Shown here in pieces: positions 43,632 through 52,252 of a stretch of 64,000 nucleotides of DNA. Under the pieces are notes generated by a model. The model worked only from the letters and a program-made list of their open reading frames with translations. It ran no database searches and was not told the DNA's origin. Origin of the DNA: Flavihumibacter sp. UBA7668 (lineage in GTDB: Bacteria > Bacteroidota > Bacteroidia > Chitinophagales > Chitinophagaceae). Location: the NCBI RefSeq assembly GCF_002483205.1, contig NZ_DLHM01000005.1, positions 418,625-482,624 of the forward strand, given 5' to 3'. The position numbers were made by a program, and so were the translations under genes. The first letter of the stretch is position 1; each line of letters starts with the position of its first letter.

Positions 43632-45518
43632 ATGAAGGGTATCTTATTTATGCGATCGAACCGGCTCATGGGGATTTTTCTCCTTGCCTTTTTCGTATGG
43701 ACTAATAAGTTGATCGCACAGGCACCAACACAAAATCCGCATCGCCTCGAAATCAAACTCACTGATTCCGACTCCAACCGCCTCTCAACCCTGCAACTTA
43801 AATCCGGTTTCCCAACCAGACCGCTCTGTTTAAATTATGTATCATCCCTTGATTCTCTACTCGCTCTAAAGGGATTTGCCGCCGCATCTGTAGACAGCGT
43901 CCGTGAATCTGACTCGCTTACCATCGCCTACCTCTACCTGGGAGAACAATTTCAATGGGGACAAATCAAAATCGCCGGTTTATCAGCCAATGAATTATCC
44001 GAAGCAGGTGTCCGGATGGACACATCCTCCAACCTGCTAATCCTCACACCAACTCTACGAAAACGTTCTGCCAATAATCCAGCCGGCGCTTTCTTTTCAA
44101 CCCGACAACTTGAAAAAATCCAACAGCAAATTCTGGAATACCTGTATAATCATGGCCACCCCTTTGCCTCGATTCAATTGGATAGCCTGGCAGTTCAGCC
44201 ATCCGATCAGACCAGCTCAACCATTAATGGAAAACTAACCATAACCAAAGGCTTGAATTACACACTGGATAGTATTCAGGTAAACGGAAAGGCAAGTATA
44301 TCCGAAAATTTTCTGCATCGCTACCTCGATCTTCCAAAAGGTATGCCCTTTCAAAAAACAGCCTTCAATACGGTCTCCATCCGCCTCAGAGAATTGCCCT
44401 ACCTCCAGGAAAACAAACCCTGGGCACTGCGTTTTGGTGGAAACGGAGCCATCCTCGATCTCTTTCTCGAACCCAAAAAAAGCAGCCAGATCAATGTATT
44501 ACTCGGACTCCTGCCCACCACCAACAGCACAGGCGAAAATAAATTTCAGGTTACCGGTGAAGCCAATCTGAATCTCAAAAACGCATTGGGTAACGGAGAA
44601 ACAATCGGCGTTAACTGGCAACAATTACAAGTTCAGTCGCCGCGATTAAATCTTATGTTTCAACAACCCTATCTTTTTGGATCCGCCTTCGGTATCAGCA
44701 CCCAATTCGATCTCTTCAAAAAAGACAGTTCCTTTTTAAACATCAATGCGCAATTGGGAATTCAATATGCTGTATCCGCAAGGCAAACCGGAAAAGTATT
44801 CCTCCAGTTGTTCAGAACCAACCTGGTGAATGTTGATACCAACCGGATCAAAGCTTCGAAACGCCTGCCCAACGATATTGATATGAGTATCGTAAACCTG
44901 GGTGTTGATTACGAATTATACACCACCAACTACCGGCGTAACCCAAGAAAAGGCTGGGAACTCTACGGATCCGTAACAGCGGGCACCCGTACCGTCAAAA
45001 GAAATAATGCGGTACTGGATATCAAGGATCCTACTTTCAATTATGCCTCCCTTTATGATACCATTGACCTCAAAAGCTATCAGTTCAAGATCAAAGCCCG
45101 ACTGGCAAAATTTTTACCAATCGGAAAGCAGGCCACTATTCAGCTGCTGGCAAATGGTGGCTGGGTGCAAAGCCCCTCTTTGTTCCGAAATGAATTGTTT
45201 CAAATTGGCGGTTATAAACTGATGCGGGGATTTGATGAGGAAAGCATCTTCGCTTCCCGCTACCTGGTGAATACGGTTGAATATCGTTACCTGGTCGGAA
45301 TCAATTCCTATTTTTTCGGATTCGCTGATTATGGATTTACCTCCAGTAAAAGCTCCATCGGACAAAGCCGCAACAGCCTGTTTGGGGCGGGATTAGGAAT
45401 CGCATTCGAAACCGCAGCCGGATTCTTCAACCTCTCCCTGGCTGCCGGCAAACGGGATGATAATCCATTTAATCTCCGGCAAACGAAGATTCACTTGGGC
45501 TATGTGAATTATTTCTAA
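43632..45518 (+). CDS. BamA/TamA-family outer-membrane protein
   Basis: A protein of about 628 residues. The start at 43632 (or Met at 43650) gives a signal peptide ending in NKLIAQ; a GTG at 43590 would add a non-hydrophobic lead and is less likely. After POTRA-like segments (residues about 85-125 and 200-255: KGLNYTLDSIQVNGKASISENFLHRYL in parts) comes a C-terminal 16-strand barrel of the Omp85 type, with the LFQIGGYKLMRGFDEESIF motif (RGF lock region) and YVNYF end. Such proteins insert or translocate outer-membrane proteins or act as surface lipoprotein exporters. It lies 14 bases from the DUF4271 gene. Confidence 0.87.
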   Translation: MKGILFMRSNRLMGIFLLAFFVWTNKLIAQAPTQNPHRLEIKLTDSDSNRLSTLQLKSGFPTRPLCLNYVSSLDSLLALKGFAAASVDSVRESDSLTIAYLYLGEQFQWGQIKIAGLSANELSEAGVRMDTSSNLLILTPTLRKRSANNPAGAFFSTRQLEKIQQQILEYLYNHGHPFASIQLDSLAVQPSDQTSSTINGKLTITKGLNYTLDSIQVNGKASISENFLHRYLDLPKGMPFQKTAFNTVSIRLRELPYLQENKPWALRFGGNGAILDLFLEPKKSSQINVLLGLLPTTNSTGENKFQVTGEANLNLKNALGNGETIGVNWQQLQVQSPRLNLMFQQPYLFGSAFGISTQFDLFKKDSSFLNINAQLGIQYAVSARQTGKVFLQLFRTNLVNVDTNRIKASKRLPNDIDMSIVNLGVDYELYTTNYRRNPRKGWELYGSVTAGTRTVKRNNAVLDIKDPTFNYASLYDTIDLKSYQFKIKARLAKFLPIGKQATIQLLANGGWVQSPSLFRNELFQIGGYKLMRGFDEESIFASRYLVNTVEYRYLVGINSYFFGFADYGFTSSKSSIGQSRNSLFGAGLGIAFETAAGFFNLSLAAGKRDDNPFNLRQTKIHLGYVNYF

Positions 45519-45532
45519 ATTGCAGCCTGTTC

Positions 45533-46432
45533 ATGATGCGTATACTTCTCCCTCTGTTTGTTTGCTGCCTGCTCTTACTGATCAGCCCATTGCGGGCACA
45601 GGACAGTTTGCAGAAAATAATTCCGGATAGCCTGCCTCAGGTTGTCCCGGTAGCTCCTGCCACTCCCGCACCCTGGATACCCATCGATTTTTCCACCACC
45701 GGATATTATAAAGTGCTTCAGTCACATCCCTACCTGAATTTTTCTGCAGAAGGTGTTTACCGAACCATTCAACCTAAAACAGCAAAAGGAAAGGACGGAA
45801 TTTTTTATCTCTTATTGGGATTGCTGTTCCTGCTGGCACTTGTTAAAGCAAGTTTCGGACGCTACCTGGAAAATATGTTCAAGGTTTTTTTCCGTGCTTC
45901 CCTCAAAGCCAAGCAGATAAGGGAGCAATTGTTGCAGACACCCCTAGCCAGTCTGCTGCTGAATATTCATTTTGTTGCTGCCGCCGGGCTCCTGGCCAGT
46001 TTCATTCTGCATGAACAGCAGGCAAATCCAGATGACCCCGGTTTCTGGCGCCTGTACCTGTATTCCGTTATTGCAATCGCCCTTATTTACCTGGGGAAAA
46101 ACTTTATACTCAAATTCCTCGGCTGGAGTCTGCGGATGACAGATACCATTGATACCTATATTTTTATCGTTTTTCTCTGCAACAAAGTGCTGGGGATTTT
46201 CCTGTTGCCTCTGCTTATGCTGATTGCCTTTGCAGGAGAACCCCTGGCAACCATTGCCCAAACCCTTTCCTATGTTTTGGTAGGGGTAATTTTCATATAT
46301 AGGTACACCAGTGCCTATGGATTTATTACCCGGGAACTTAGAGCGAGTCGTTTCCACTTTTTTTTATACCTTTGTGCCTTCGAAGTAGCACCCTTACTGT
46401 TGATTTATAAGGTGTTAACGAAATTAGTGTAG
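45533..46432 (+). CDS. DUF4271 membrane protein
   Basis: A 299-residue protein with an N-terminal signal-like helix (ILLPLFVCCLLLLISPLRAQ), a proline-rich periplasmic stretch, and about five further membrane helices from residue 85 to the end. It matches the DUF4271 family, which in Bacteroidota is commonly encoded next to hemD. The function is not established. The start may be the first or second of two adjacent ATG codons. It is 38 bases upstream of hemD. Confidence 0.8.
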   Translation: MMRILLPLFVCCLLLLISPLRAQDSLQKIIPDSLPQVVPVAPATPAPWIPIDFSTTGYYKVLQSHPYLNFSAEGVYRTIQPKTAKGKDGIFYLLLGLLFLLALVKASFGRYLENMFKVFFRASLKAKQIREQLLQTPLASLLLNIHFVAAAGLLASFILHEQQANPDDPGFWRLYLYSVIAIALIYLGKNFILKFLGWSLRMTDTIDTYIFIVFLCNKVLGIFLLPLLMLIAFAGEPLATIAQTLSYVLVGVIFIYRYTSAYGFITRELRASRFHFFLYLCAFEVAPLLLIYKVLTKLV

Positions 46433-46470
46433 GTGTTAATTAACTTTAAGAACATTTAGCTTAAGAAAAA

Positions 46471-47262
46471 ATGCTAAAGAACGAGGCTAAGAAGGGAGCC
46501 GGAGCTCCTGCAATCAAGAAAATCCTGATCACCCAACCGAGGCCTGAAAGTGACAAATCTCCCTACTTTGAACTGGGTAGGAAATTTGGCGTGACTTTAG
46601 ACTTTCATCCCTTCATCAGTTTGGAGGGAATCCCCTCAAAGGATTTCAGGAAACAAAAAATTGACATCGCACAATATTCTGCGGTCATTTTTACCAGCAG
46701 AAATGCCATCGATCATTTCTTTCGCATTTGTGAAGAAATGAAAGTGAATGTGTCGCAGGATACCAAGTATTTCTGTATCACAGAGGCAGTTGCCCTCTAT
46801 CTCCAGAAATTTATTCTCTACAGAAAAAGAAAAGTGTTTTATGGTGCCGATGGCTCTAATAAAAGCATGTTTGATGTAGTGAATAAACACAAAGAGAATG
46901 AAACCTTTCTCTATCCCTGTTCCGAGAATCAACAGGACAACGATATCGTGAGCTGGCTGAAAGCACATAAATGTGAATTTGCTACTCCCTTCATGTATCG
47001 CACCATCTCCAATGATCTCAAACCCATTCTGGGATCTCACCAGTATGATATCATTTGTTTTTTTACGCCAAGTGGAGTGAAAAGCCTGTTTGAGAACTAT
47101 CCCAGTTTCCAACAAAACGGCACCCTGATCGGCGCTTTCGGCAGCAATACCTCCAAAGCGGTGGAAGAAGCCGGACTCGCACTTGATATTAAAGCACCCC
47201 AACCACAGGCACCCTCCATGGTAGCTGCCCTGGATCAGTTTTTGAGCGGGAAGAATAAGTGA
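46471..47262 (+). CDS. hemD: Uroporphyrinogen-III synthase
   Basis: A 263-residue HemD, which closes and inverts ring D of hydroxymethylbilane in haem and corrinoid synthesis. The family is poorly conserved, but KKILITQPRPESDKSPYFELGRKFG, VIFTSRNAIDHFF, CITEAVALYLQKF and DIICFFTPSGVKSLFE match the two-domain pattern, and the DUF4271 neighbour supports it. Length is normal. The stop is followed directly by GGTGAAA-type repeats. Confidence 0.88.
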   Translation: MLKNEAKKGAGAPAIKKILITQPRPESDKSPYFELGRKFGVTLDFHPFISLEGIPSKDFRKQKIDIAQYSAVIFTSRNAIDHFFRICEEMKVNVSQDTKYFCITEAVALYLQKFILYRKRKVFYGADGSNKSMFDVVNKHKENETFLYPCSENQQDNDIVSWLKAHKCEFATPFMYRTISNDLKPILGSHQYDIICFFTPSGVKSLFENYPSFQQNGTLIGAFGSNTSKAVEEAGLALDIKAPQPQAPSMVAALDQFLSGKNK

Positions 47263-47697
47263 GGTGAGAAGGTGAAAGGTGAATAAGTGAATGGTGCAAA
47301 GGCTCGGGAGGGTTTAAAAAGCGGTTGAACTACAAAGACCAAAAGCATCCCAAAATTTCCTCAACTTATATTTAGAACATGCCTAATTGGCACTCGATAA
47401 GTTGAATTGATTCGACGAGGCCGGTATGAAGCCGGGATGAGGTTTGGATGAAGCCAGGATGAATTTCGGTCCCTTCAGCAATAATTGGTTAATTTCTGTC
47501 GCATTCGCCCCGTCTCTTATGAACTTTTTCAATCTAACCAAAAAAACACCCTGCCAACCAGGCAGAAACTTCATATAACGAGTAGCAACCCCTTCAGAAT
47601 TATAGGATCGGAGTTCCATGATGGTTTCATCCGAATTTCATTCGCGTTTCTTTAAGTAGCTTAGTGATTGTTCTATTCACCATTCACCTCCTCCCTC
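47263..47697. other. Intergenic island with GGTGAAA repeats at its ends
   Basis: A 435-base spacer. At its left end (47259-47293) is GGTGAGAAGGTGAAAGGTGA followed by related units. At its right end (47676-47690) is TTCACCATTCACC, the inverted form. Inside are a 9-bp inverted repeat (TCAACTTAT at 47361-47369 with ATAAGTTGA at 47397-47405) and short tandem GGATGAAGCC-like units (47427-47465). A 78-codon frame on the - strand is listed separately. Confidence 0.6.
47383..47619 (-). CDS. Hypothetical 78-residue frame inside the intergenic island
   Basis: An open frame of 78 codons on the - strand (start near 47619). It contains KFLPGWQGVFLVRLKKF and a stretch of small tandem-repeat-derived residues (SKPHPGFIPASSN). 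It has no signal peptide, no recognisable motif and no operon neighbour. It may be a remnant or a chance frame over repetitive DNA. Reported for completeness. Confidence 0.2.
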   Translation of the reverse strand: MELRSYNSEGVATRYMKFLPGWQGVFLVRLKKFIRDGANATEINQLLLKGPKFILASSKPHPGFIPASSNQFNLSSAN

Positions 47698-49800
47698 ATG
47701 CCTAATCGATTAGCAAAAGAAACCAGCCCCTATCTACTGCAGCATGCACATAACCCGGTGGACTGGTATCCATGGGGCGATGAGGCGCTGAAGGCGGCCC
47801 GCAAAGCGGAAAAGCCTATACTCATCAGCATCGGCTATGCTGCCTGCCACTGGTGCCATGTAATGGAGCGGGAAAGCTTTGAGGACCCGGCAGTGGCAGC
47901 GCTCATGAATGAAAAGTTCATCAATATTAAAGTGGACCGCGAAGAGCGCCCTGATATTGACCATATTTACATGGATGCCCTCACTTCCATGACCGGAAGT
48001 GGAGGATGGCCCCTGAACCTATTTCTGACACCGGAGGGCAAACCTTTTTATGGAGGCACTTATTTTCCTCCGGCATCCTACCATAATTTACCTGCCTGGA
48101 AAGATGTGCTGGAAGGAGTTTCAAAAGCCTGGACAGAACGCCGCGAGGAAGTGGTTAACCAGGCCGAAAACCTGACAGCCCACCTTATACAGGCTAACCG
48201 AATCGGAGAAGAAGCCGGCACCGGTTTCCATCTGGATCAATTGAGCCAGATTGCCCTGGCATTGCTGAAAAATGCCGACAAAAAAGAAGGTGGCTTCGGT
48301 CGTCCACCCAAATTTCCCCAGACTTTTTCGATTGCCTACCTGCTTCGGTATGCTGCCCGGTATCTGGATAAACAATCCCGTTTCAACACCGGCAACCCTA
48401 AACCGGCAATTCCCGTATGGAAAGAGGGTGCAATGGAAACACCGGCTGAAGAAGCGCTTCAACATGCCCTGCTTAGTTTGGATAAAATGATCGCCGGGGG
48501 TATTTATGATCAGTTGGGTGGTGGATTTTCACGTTATTCCACCGATAACAACTGGCTGGTTCCGCATTTTGAAAAAATGTTATATGATCAGGCCCTGCTA
48601 ATAAGTGTGCTGGCAGATGCTTACCAGCTTACCCGAAAACAGCTCTATGCCCAAACAATCCGGGAAACCGTTGAATTCCTGGAACGGGAAATGTTTTCCC
48701 CGGAAGGCAGTTTTTATGCTGCCCTGGATGCCGATTCGGAAGGAGAGGAGGGGAAATTTTACGTTTGGGAAAAGGGGGAAATGGAAGAAATTCTCGGAAA
48801 AGATGCTGCGCTGGCCTGTGATTGGCTCTCTGTATCGGAGGAAGGGAATTGGGAAGGAATTAACATATTGACAAAATCGCGCAGGTCTTCCGAATTGTTA
48901 GAAATGGGATATTGCAATGGAGATGCATTAATCCTGTCCGCTACCCTTGAAAGCATTCGAAGCAAATTACTGGAACATAGGGCGAAAAGAATCCGTCCGG
49001 GACTGGATGACAAGCAGTTAGTGAGTTGGAATGCGCTGATGAATACGGCATTGACCAAGTCATATGCTGCCACAGGTGAAAGCAGGTACAGACAACTGGC
49101 GGAACGGAACATGGAATGGATGCTGCGGGTTTTCCTTCAATCCGGAGATCAGTTGATGCATACCTACAAATCGGGAAAAGCACAGTTTCCGGGATTTTTG
49201 GATGATTATGCATATCTGGTACAGGCTTTGATTTATTTGCAGGAAATCACGGGCAGAACGGAATTATTAGAGCAGGCGAAAAAATTAACAGAAACTATAC
49301 TAAGGGAATTCGGCTCGGATGACAGCCCCCTTTTTTATTATACCAATCAATTTCAGACAGATGTAATTGTCAGGAAAAGAGAAGTATACGATGGGGCACA
49401 GCCTTCCGGAAATTCCGTTATGGCGTTCAATCTCAGGTATTTAGGTATTGTGTTTGAGCGCAGAGACATGGTGGACAGGTCGGAAGCAATGGTGGCAGCA
49501 ATGGCCGGGTCAGCGGTCCGGTATCCCGGATCTTTTGGAGGCTGGGCAATGGAATTGATGGGTTGGGTGGACGGATGTGCAGAAATAGTAGTGGTTGGAC
49601 CGGATGCGGAATCACGCCGAATGGAAATATTGGCTAATTTTATTCCGTATAAAGTACTCCAATCCGCTACCCGGGAAAATGAAGCTTATCCGCTTTTGCG
49701 TCAAAAGCCCTCCGCCCCTGATACACTAATCTATCTATGCCAAAGCTATAACTGCCTTCGGCCGGAAGTCGCTGTTGATCGGATTTTGGACCAGATTTAG
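47698..49800 (+). CDS. Thioredoxin-domain protein, DUF255/SPATA20 (YyaL) family
   Basis: A 700-residue protein. The N-terminus (MPNRLAKETSPYLLQHAHNPVDWYPWG) and the thioredoxin-like motif Cys50-His-Trp-Cys53 in GYAACHWCHVMERESF are family hallmarks, followed by DREERPDIDHIYM and GGWPLNLFLTPEGKPFYGGTYFPP (in parts). The C-terminal two-thirds is an alpha/alpha toroid resembling glycoside-hydrolase or epimerase folds (GGGFSRYSTDNNWLVPHFEKMLYDQA in parts). It is cytoplasmic; its reaction is not established. The start at 47698 is chosen for the family N-terminus over a TTG further upstream. Confidence 0.92.
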   Translation: MPNRLAKETSPYLLQHAHNPVDWYPWGDEALKAARKAEKPILISIGYAACHWCHVMERESFEDPAVAALMNEKFINIKVDREERPDIDHIYMDALTSMTGSGGWPLNLFLTPEGKPFYGGTYFPPASYHNLPAWKDVLEGVSKAWTERREEVVNQAENLTAHLIQANRIGEEAGTGFHLDQLSQIALALLKNADKKEGGFGRPPKFPQTFSIAYLLRYAARYLDKQSRFNTGNPKPAIPVWKEGAMETPAEEALQHALLSLDKMIAGGIYDQLGGGFSRYSTDNNWLVPHFEKMLYDQALLISVLADAYQLTRKQLYAQTIRETVEFLEREMFSPEGSFYAALDADSEGEEGKFYVWEKGEMEEILGKDAALACDWLSVSEEGNWEGINILTKSRRSSELLEMGYCNGDALILSATLESIRSKLLEHRAKRIRPGLDDKQLVSWNALMNTALTKSYAATGESRYRQLAERNMEWMLRVFLQSGDQLMHTYKSGKAQFPGFLDDYAYLVQALIYLQEITGRTELLEQAKKLTETILREFGSDDSPLFYYTNQFQTDVIVRKREVYDGAQPSGNSVMAFNLRYLGIVFERRDMVDRSEAMVAAMAGSAVRYPGSFGGWAMELMGWVDGCAEIVVVGPDAESRRMEILANFIPYKVLQSATRENEAYPLLRQKPSAPDTLIYLCQSYNCLRPEVAVDRILDQI

Positions 49801-49956
49801 TTGTTATTGGTCTGAAAACAAGGTTTTTTGGCAAGATTTTATTGGAGGGTGGAACAATAATCCCCTTTTAAAGACCGTTAAATTTGTCACGGGAACAAGC
49901 AAAATCAGTTCCATGACGTAAAATATAAACTTGAGAAGCTGATGTTGACAAAACAT

Positions 49957-49964
49957 TATATTTG
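49957..49964 (+). promoter_or_regulatory. -7 promoter element for the gldKLMN operon
   Basis: TATATTTG is an exact TAnnTTTG match 20 bases before the gldK ATG at 49984. The -33 region is unclear. It fits a short leader, as at other starts in this window. Confidence 0.5.
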
Positions 49965-49983
49965 CCCACTACCCTTTAATATT

Positions 49984-51279
49984 ATGAAAATGAAAAACCT
50001 GTCCACGTTGTGCACGCTTGCAGCCGTATCTATGTTGGCAAGCTGCGGAATGTTTGGAAAAAACTCCAATAAGGGAGGATTACCAAACGATGGTCAGTTG
50101 CACGGCGTAGCGCCCGGCAACAAGTACTCTATGCCAAAACCTCCGGGAATGGTGTACATTCCACCCGGGACATTCCACATGGGTCCAAGCGATGAAGATG
50201 TCAACTATGCGTACACTGCCCGTAACAAGCAGGTATCCATCAATGGCTTCTGGATGGATGCCACTGAAATCACCAACAATGAATACCGTCAGTTCGTAAA
50301 CTGGGTTCGGGATTCAACAGCTGCCAAGCTGATGGGATTTGTTAAAAATGTTGACGGGGTAGATCAGGTTGACTGGGCAAAAGCAAAAACCATCAAATGG
50401 GGTGATAAAGCCACTATCGAAAAAATTGATCAGTTGATTCTGTCACCTGAGAACAGGATTTTTGGTAAAAAAGAGCTGGACGCTTCCAAATTAGTCTATC
50501 ATTCAGAAACCTTTGATAATAAAGAAGCTGCCAAGCGCGAAAACGCCGGTAAGCCTCGTTCTACCTTCATTTTGAAGAAAGACGTTAGAATCTACCCGGA
50601 TACCCTGGTTTGGATTCGTGACTTCTCCTATTCTTACAATGAACCAATGACCAAGCGTTATTTCTCTCATCCTGCTTTCGGAAATTATCCGGTTGTAGGG
50701 GTTAGCTGGAGCCAGGCAACTGCCTTCTGCGAGTGGAGAACACATTTCCTGAATTCCTTCCTGGAAAGCAAGAAGCGTGCGCAGGAATCTGATTTCCGTC
50801 TGCCTACAGAAGCAGAATGGGAATACGCAGCCCGCGGTGGTCGCTCTCAATCAATGTTCCCATGGGGTAACTATTACCTGAGAAATAAAAAAGGATGTCT
50901 TCTGGCCAACTTCAAACCCGGCCGTGGTAACTATCCTGAAGACGGTGGATTCTATACCGTTCGTGCCGATGCATACTGGCCTAATGATTTTGGTCTGTAT
51001 AATATGGCAGGTAATGTAGCAGAATGGACTTCTTCTCTCTACTACGAAGGTGGATACAATTTCCAGCATGATATGAACCCGGATATCCGTTACAACGCGA
51101 AGGATTCTGATCCTCCACGGATGAAACGTAAGGTATTACGTGGTGGTAGCTGGAAAGACGTAGGTTATTTCCTTCAAACCGGAACCCGCTCGTACGAATA
51201 CCAGGATACGGCTAAATCGTATATCGGTTTCCGCTCTGTAATCGATCTTCCACCTACTCCGAGCAAAGGCAAAAAATAA
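49984..51279 (+). CDS. gldK: GldK, T9SS/gliding outer-membrane lipoprotein
   Basis: A 431-residue lipoprotein with a lipobox MLASC (Cys21 after signal cleavage). The rest is a formylglycine-generating-enzyme/SUMF1-like fold (PPGMVYIPPGTFHMGPSDEDV, NGFWMDATEITNNEYRQFV, RLPTEAEWEYAARGG, GNVAEWTSSLYYEGG, LRGGSWKDVGYFLQTGTRSY in parts). In gliding Bacteroidota GldK binds GldN in a ring under the outer membrane and is needed for type IX secretion. The start at 49984 gives a proper lipoprotein signal; a longer frame from 49942 does not. It is the first gene of gldKLMN. Confidence 0.95.
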   Translation: MKMKNLSTLCTLAAVSMLASCGMFGKNSNKGGLPNDGQLHGVAPGNKYSMPKPPGMVYIPPGTFHMGPSDEDVNYAYTARNKQVSINGFWMDATEITNNEYRQFVNWVRDSTAAKLMGFVKNVDGVDQVDWAKAKTIKWGDKATIEKIDQLILSPENRIFGKKELDASKLVYHSETFDNKEAAKRENAGKPRSTFILKKDVRIYPDTLVWIRDFSYSYNEPMTKRYFSHPAFGNYPVVGVSWSQATAFCEWRTHFLNSFLESKKRAQESDFRLPTEAEWEYAARGGRSQSMFPWGNYYLRNKKGCLLANFKPGRGNYPEDGGFYTVRADAYWPNDFGLYNMAGNVAEWTSSLYYEGGYNFQHDMNPDIRYNAKDSDPPRMKRKVLRGGSWKDVGYFLQTGTRSYEYQDTAKSYIGFRSVIDLPPTPSKGKK

Positions 51280-51416
51280 GCGTATAGCAAATTTCTAAAG
51301 ACAACATCTTACTGTATATTATTTGATTGAAAAATCGAACAGGCATTCTTATATCTAAATCTAATATCTTAATAACAACGATCTAAACCCTTATTCAAAC
51401 TCAAAAATTAACAACT

Positions 51417-52184
51417 ATGGCTGGTGTATCTAAATCTACTGACAAACTCGTAAATATCTTCGTATGCGTGGGCGCTGCGGTGGTAATCTTCGGAGCATGG
51501 GCAAAAATCCTTCACCTTTCTTTTGCCGACGTTATGTTGACCGTGGGACTTTTAACAGAAGCGCTGATCTTTATCGTGTATGCATTCTTACCGCCTCCAG
51601 GTGGTGAAATGGCTGCTCTCGCTGAAGCCCTGCCAAAGTTGTCTACCAATCCCGCTGGTAACCCTTCCCTCAACAGCCTCGACAAAATGATGCAGGAAGC
51701 GGATATCACTCCAACCAATCTGAAAAAACTGAGCGAAGGTTTCAACAAACTGGGAACTACAGTTAACCAGATGAAAGATGTTTCTGATGTGGTAGCTGCA
51801 ACCAATGATTATGCATCTAAAACAAAAGAAGCTGCCGGTGCACTCGGACAAATGAAAGATGCTTATGTAAAAAGCGCCTCAACCATGGCCGTTTTCAACG
51901 AAGCTTCTGAAAGCACCAAGCAATTCCATACACAGGTACAGACCCTGACTAAGAATCTGGGATCTCTCAATACAATCTATGAACTGGAACTTCAGGATAC
52001 CAACAACCACCTGAAAGCAATGAACAAATTCTATGGTAACCTGGCACAGGCTTCTGAAGCAATGCAGGGTAGCGTGGAAGATGCTAAGAAAACACAGGAT
52101 CAGATTGCTGCATTAGCTAAAAACCTGGGTAACCTTAACCAGATTTATGGTAATATGCTGAACGCAATGCAAGGTCGCGCCTAA
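51417..52184 (+). CDS. gldL: GldL, T9SS inner-membrane motor subunit
   Basis: A 255-residue protein with two N-terminal membrane helices (about 12-30 and 40-58) and a long helical, coiled-coil-prone cytoplasmic tail. The start MAGVSKSTDKLVNIFVCVGAA and LTEALIFIVYAFLPPPGGE match GldL; the conserved glutamate (Glu49) in TEALIF is the proposed proton-path residue of the GldL-GldM motor. It lies between gldK (137-base gap with a degenerate TATTATTTG element) and gldM. Confidence 0.95.
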   Translation: MAGVSKSTDKLVNIFVCVGAAVVIFGAWAKILHLSFADVMLTVGLLTEALIFIVYAFLPPPGGEMAALAEALPKLSTNPAGNPSLNSLDKMMQEADITPTNLKKLSEGFNKLGTTVNQMKDVSDVVAATNDYASKTKEAAGALGQMKDAYVKSASTMAVFNEASESTKQFHTQVQTLTKNLGSLNTIYELELQDTNNHLKAMNKFYGNLAQASEAMQGSVEDAKKTQDQIAALAKNLGNLNQIYGNMLNAMQGRA

Positions 52185-52252
52185 GCCAAGTTGATCGTAC
52201 CCTTTATTGAAACTGTGAAAAACTAGATTGACAACATTTAAATCCCAGATCC

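Noticed and set aside
46636..47202. 188-codon frame opposite hemD
   Set aside because: No motifs and wholly inside hemD, which is supported by family pattern and neighbour.
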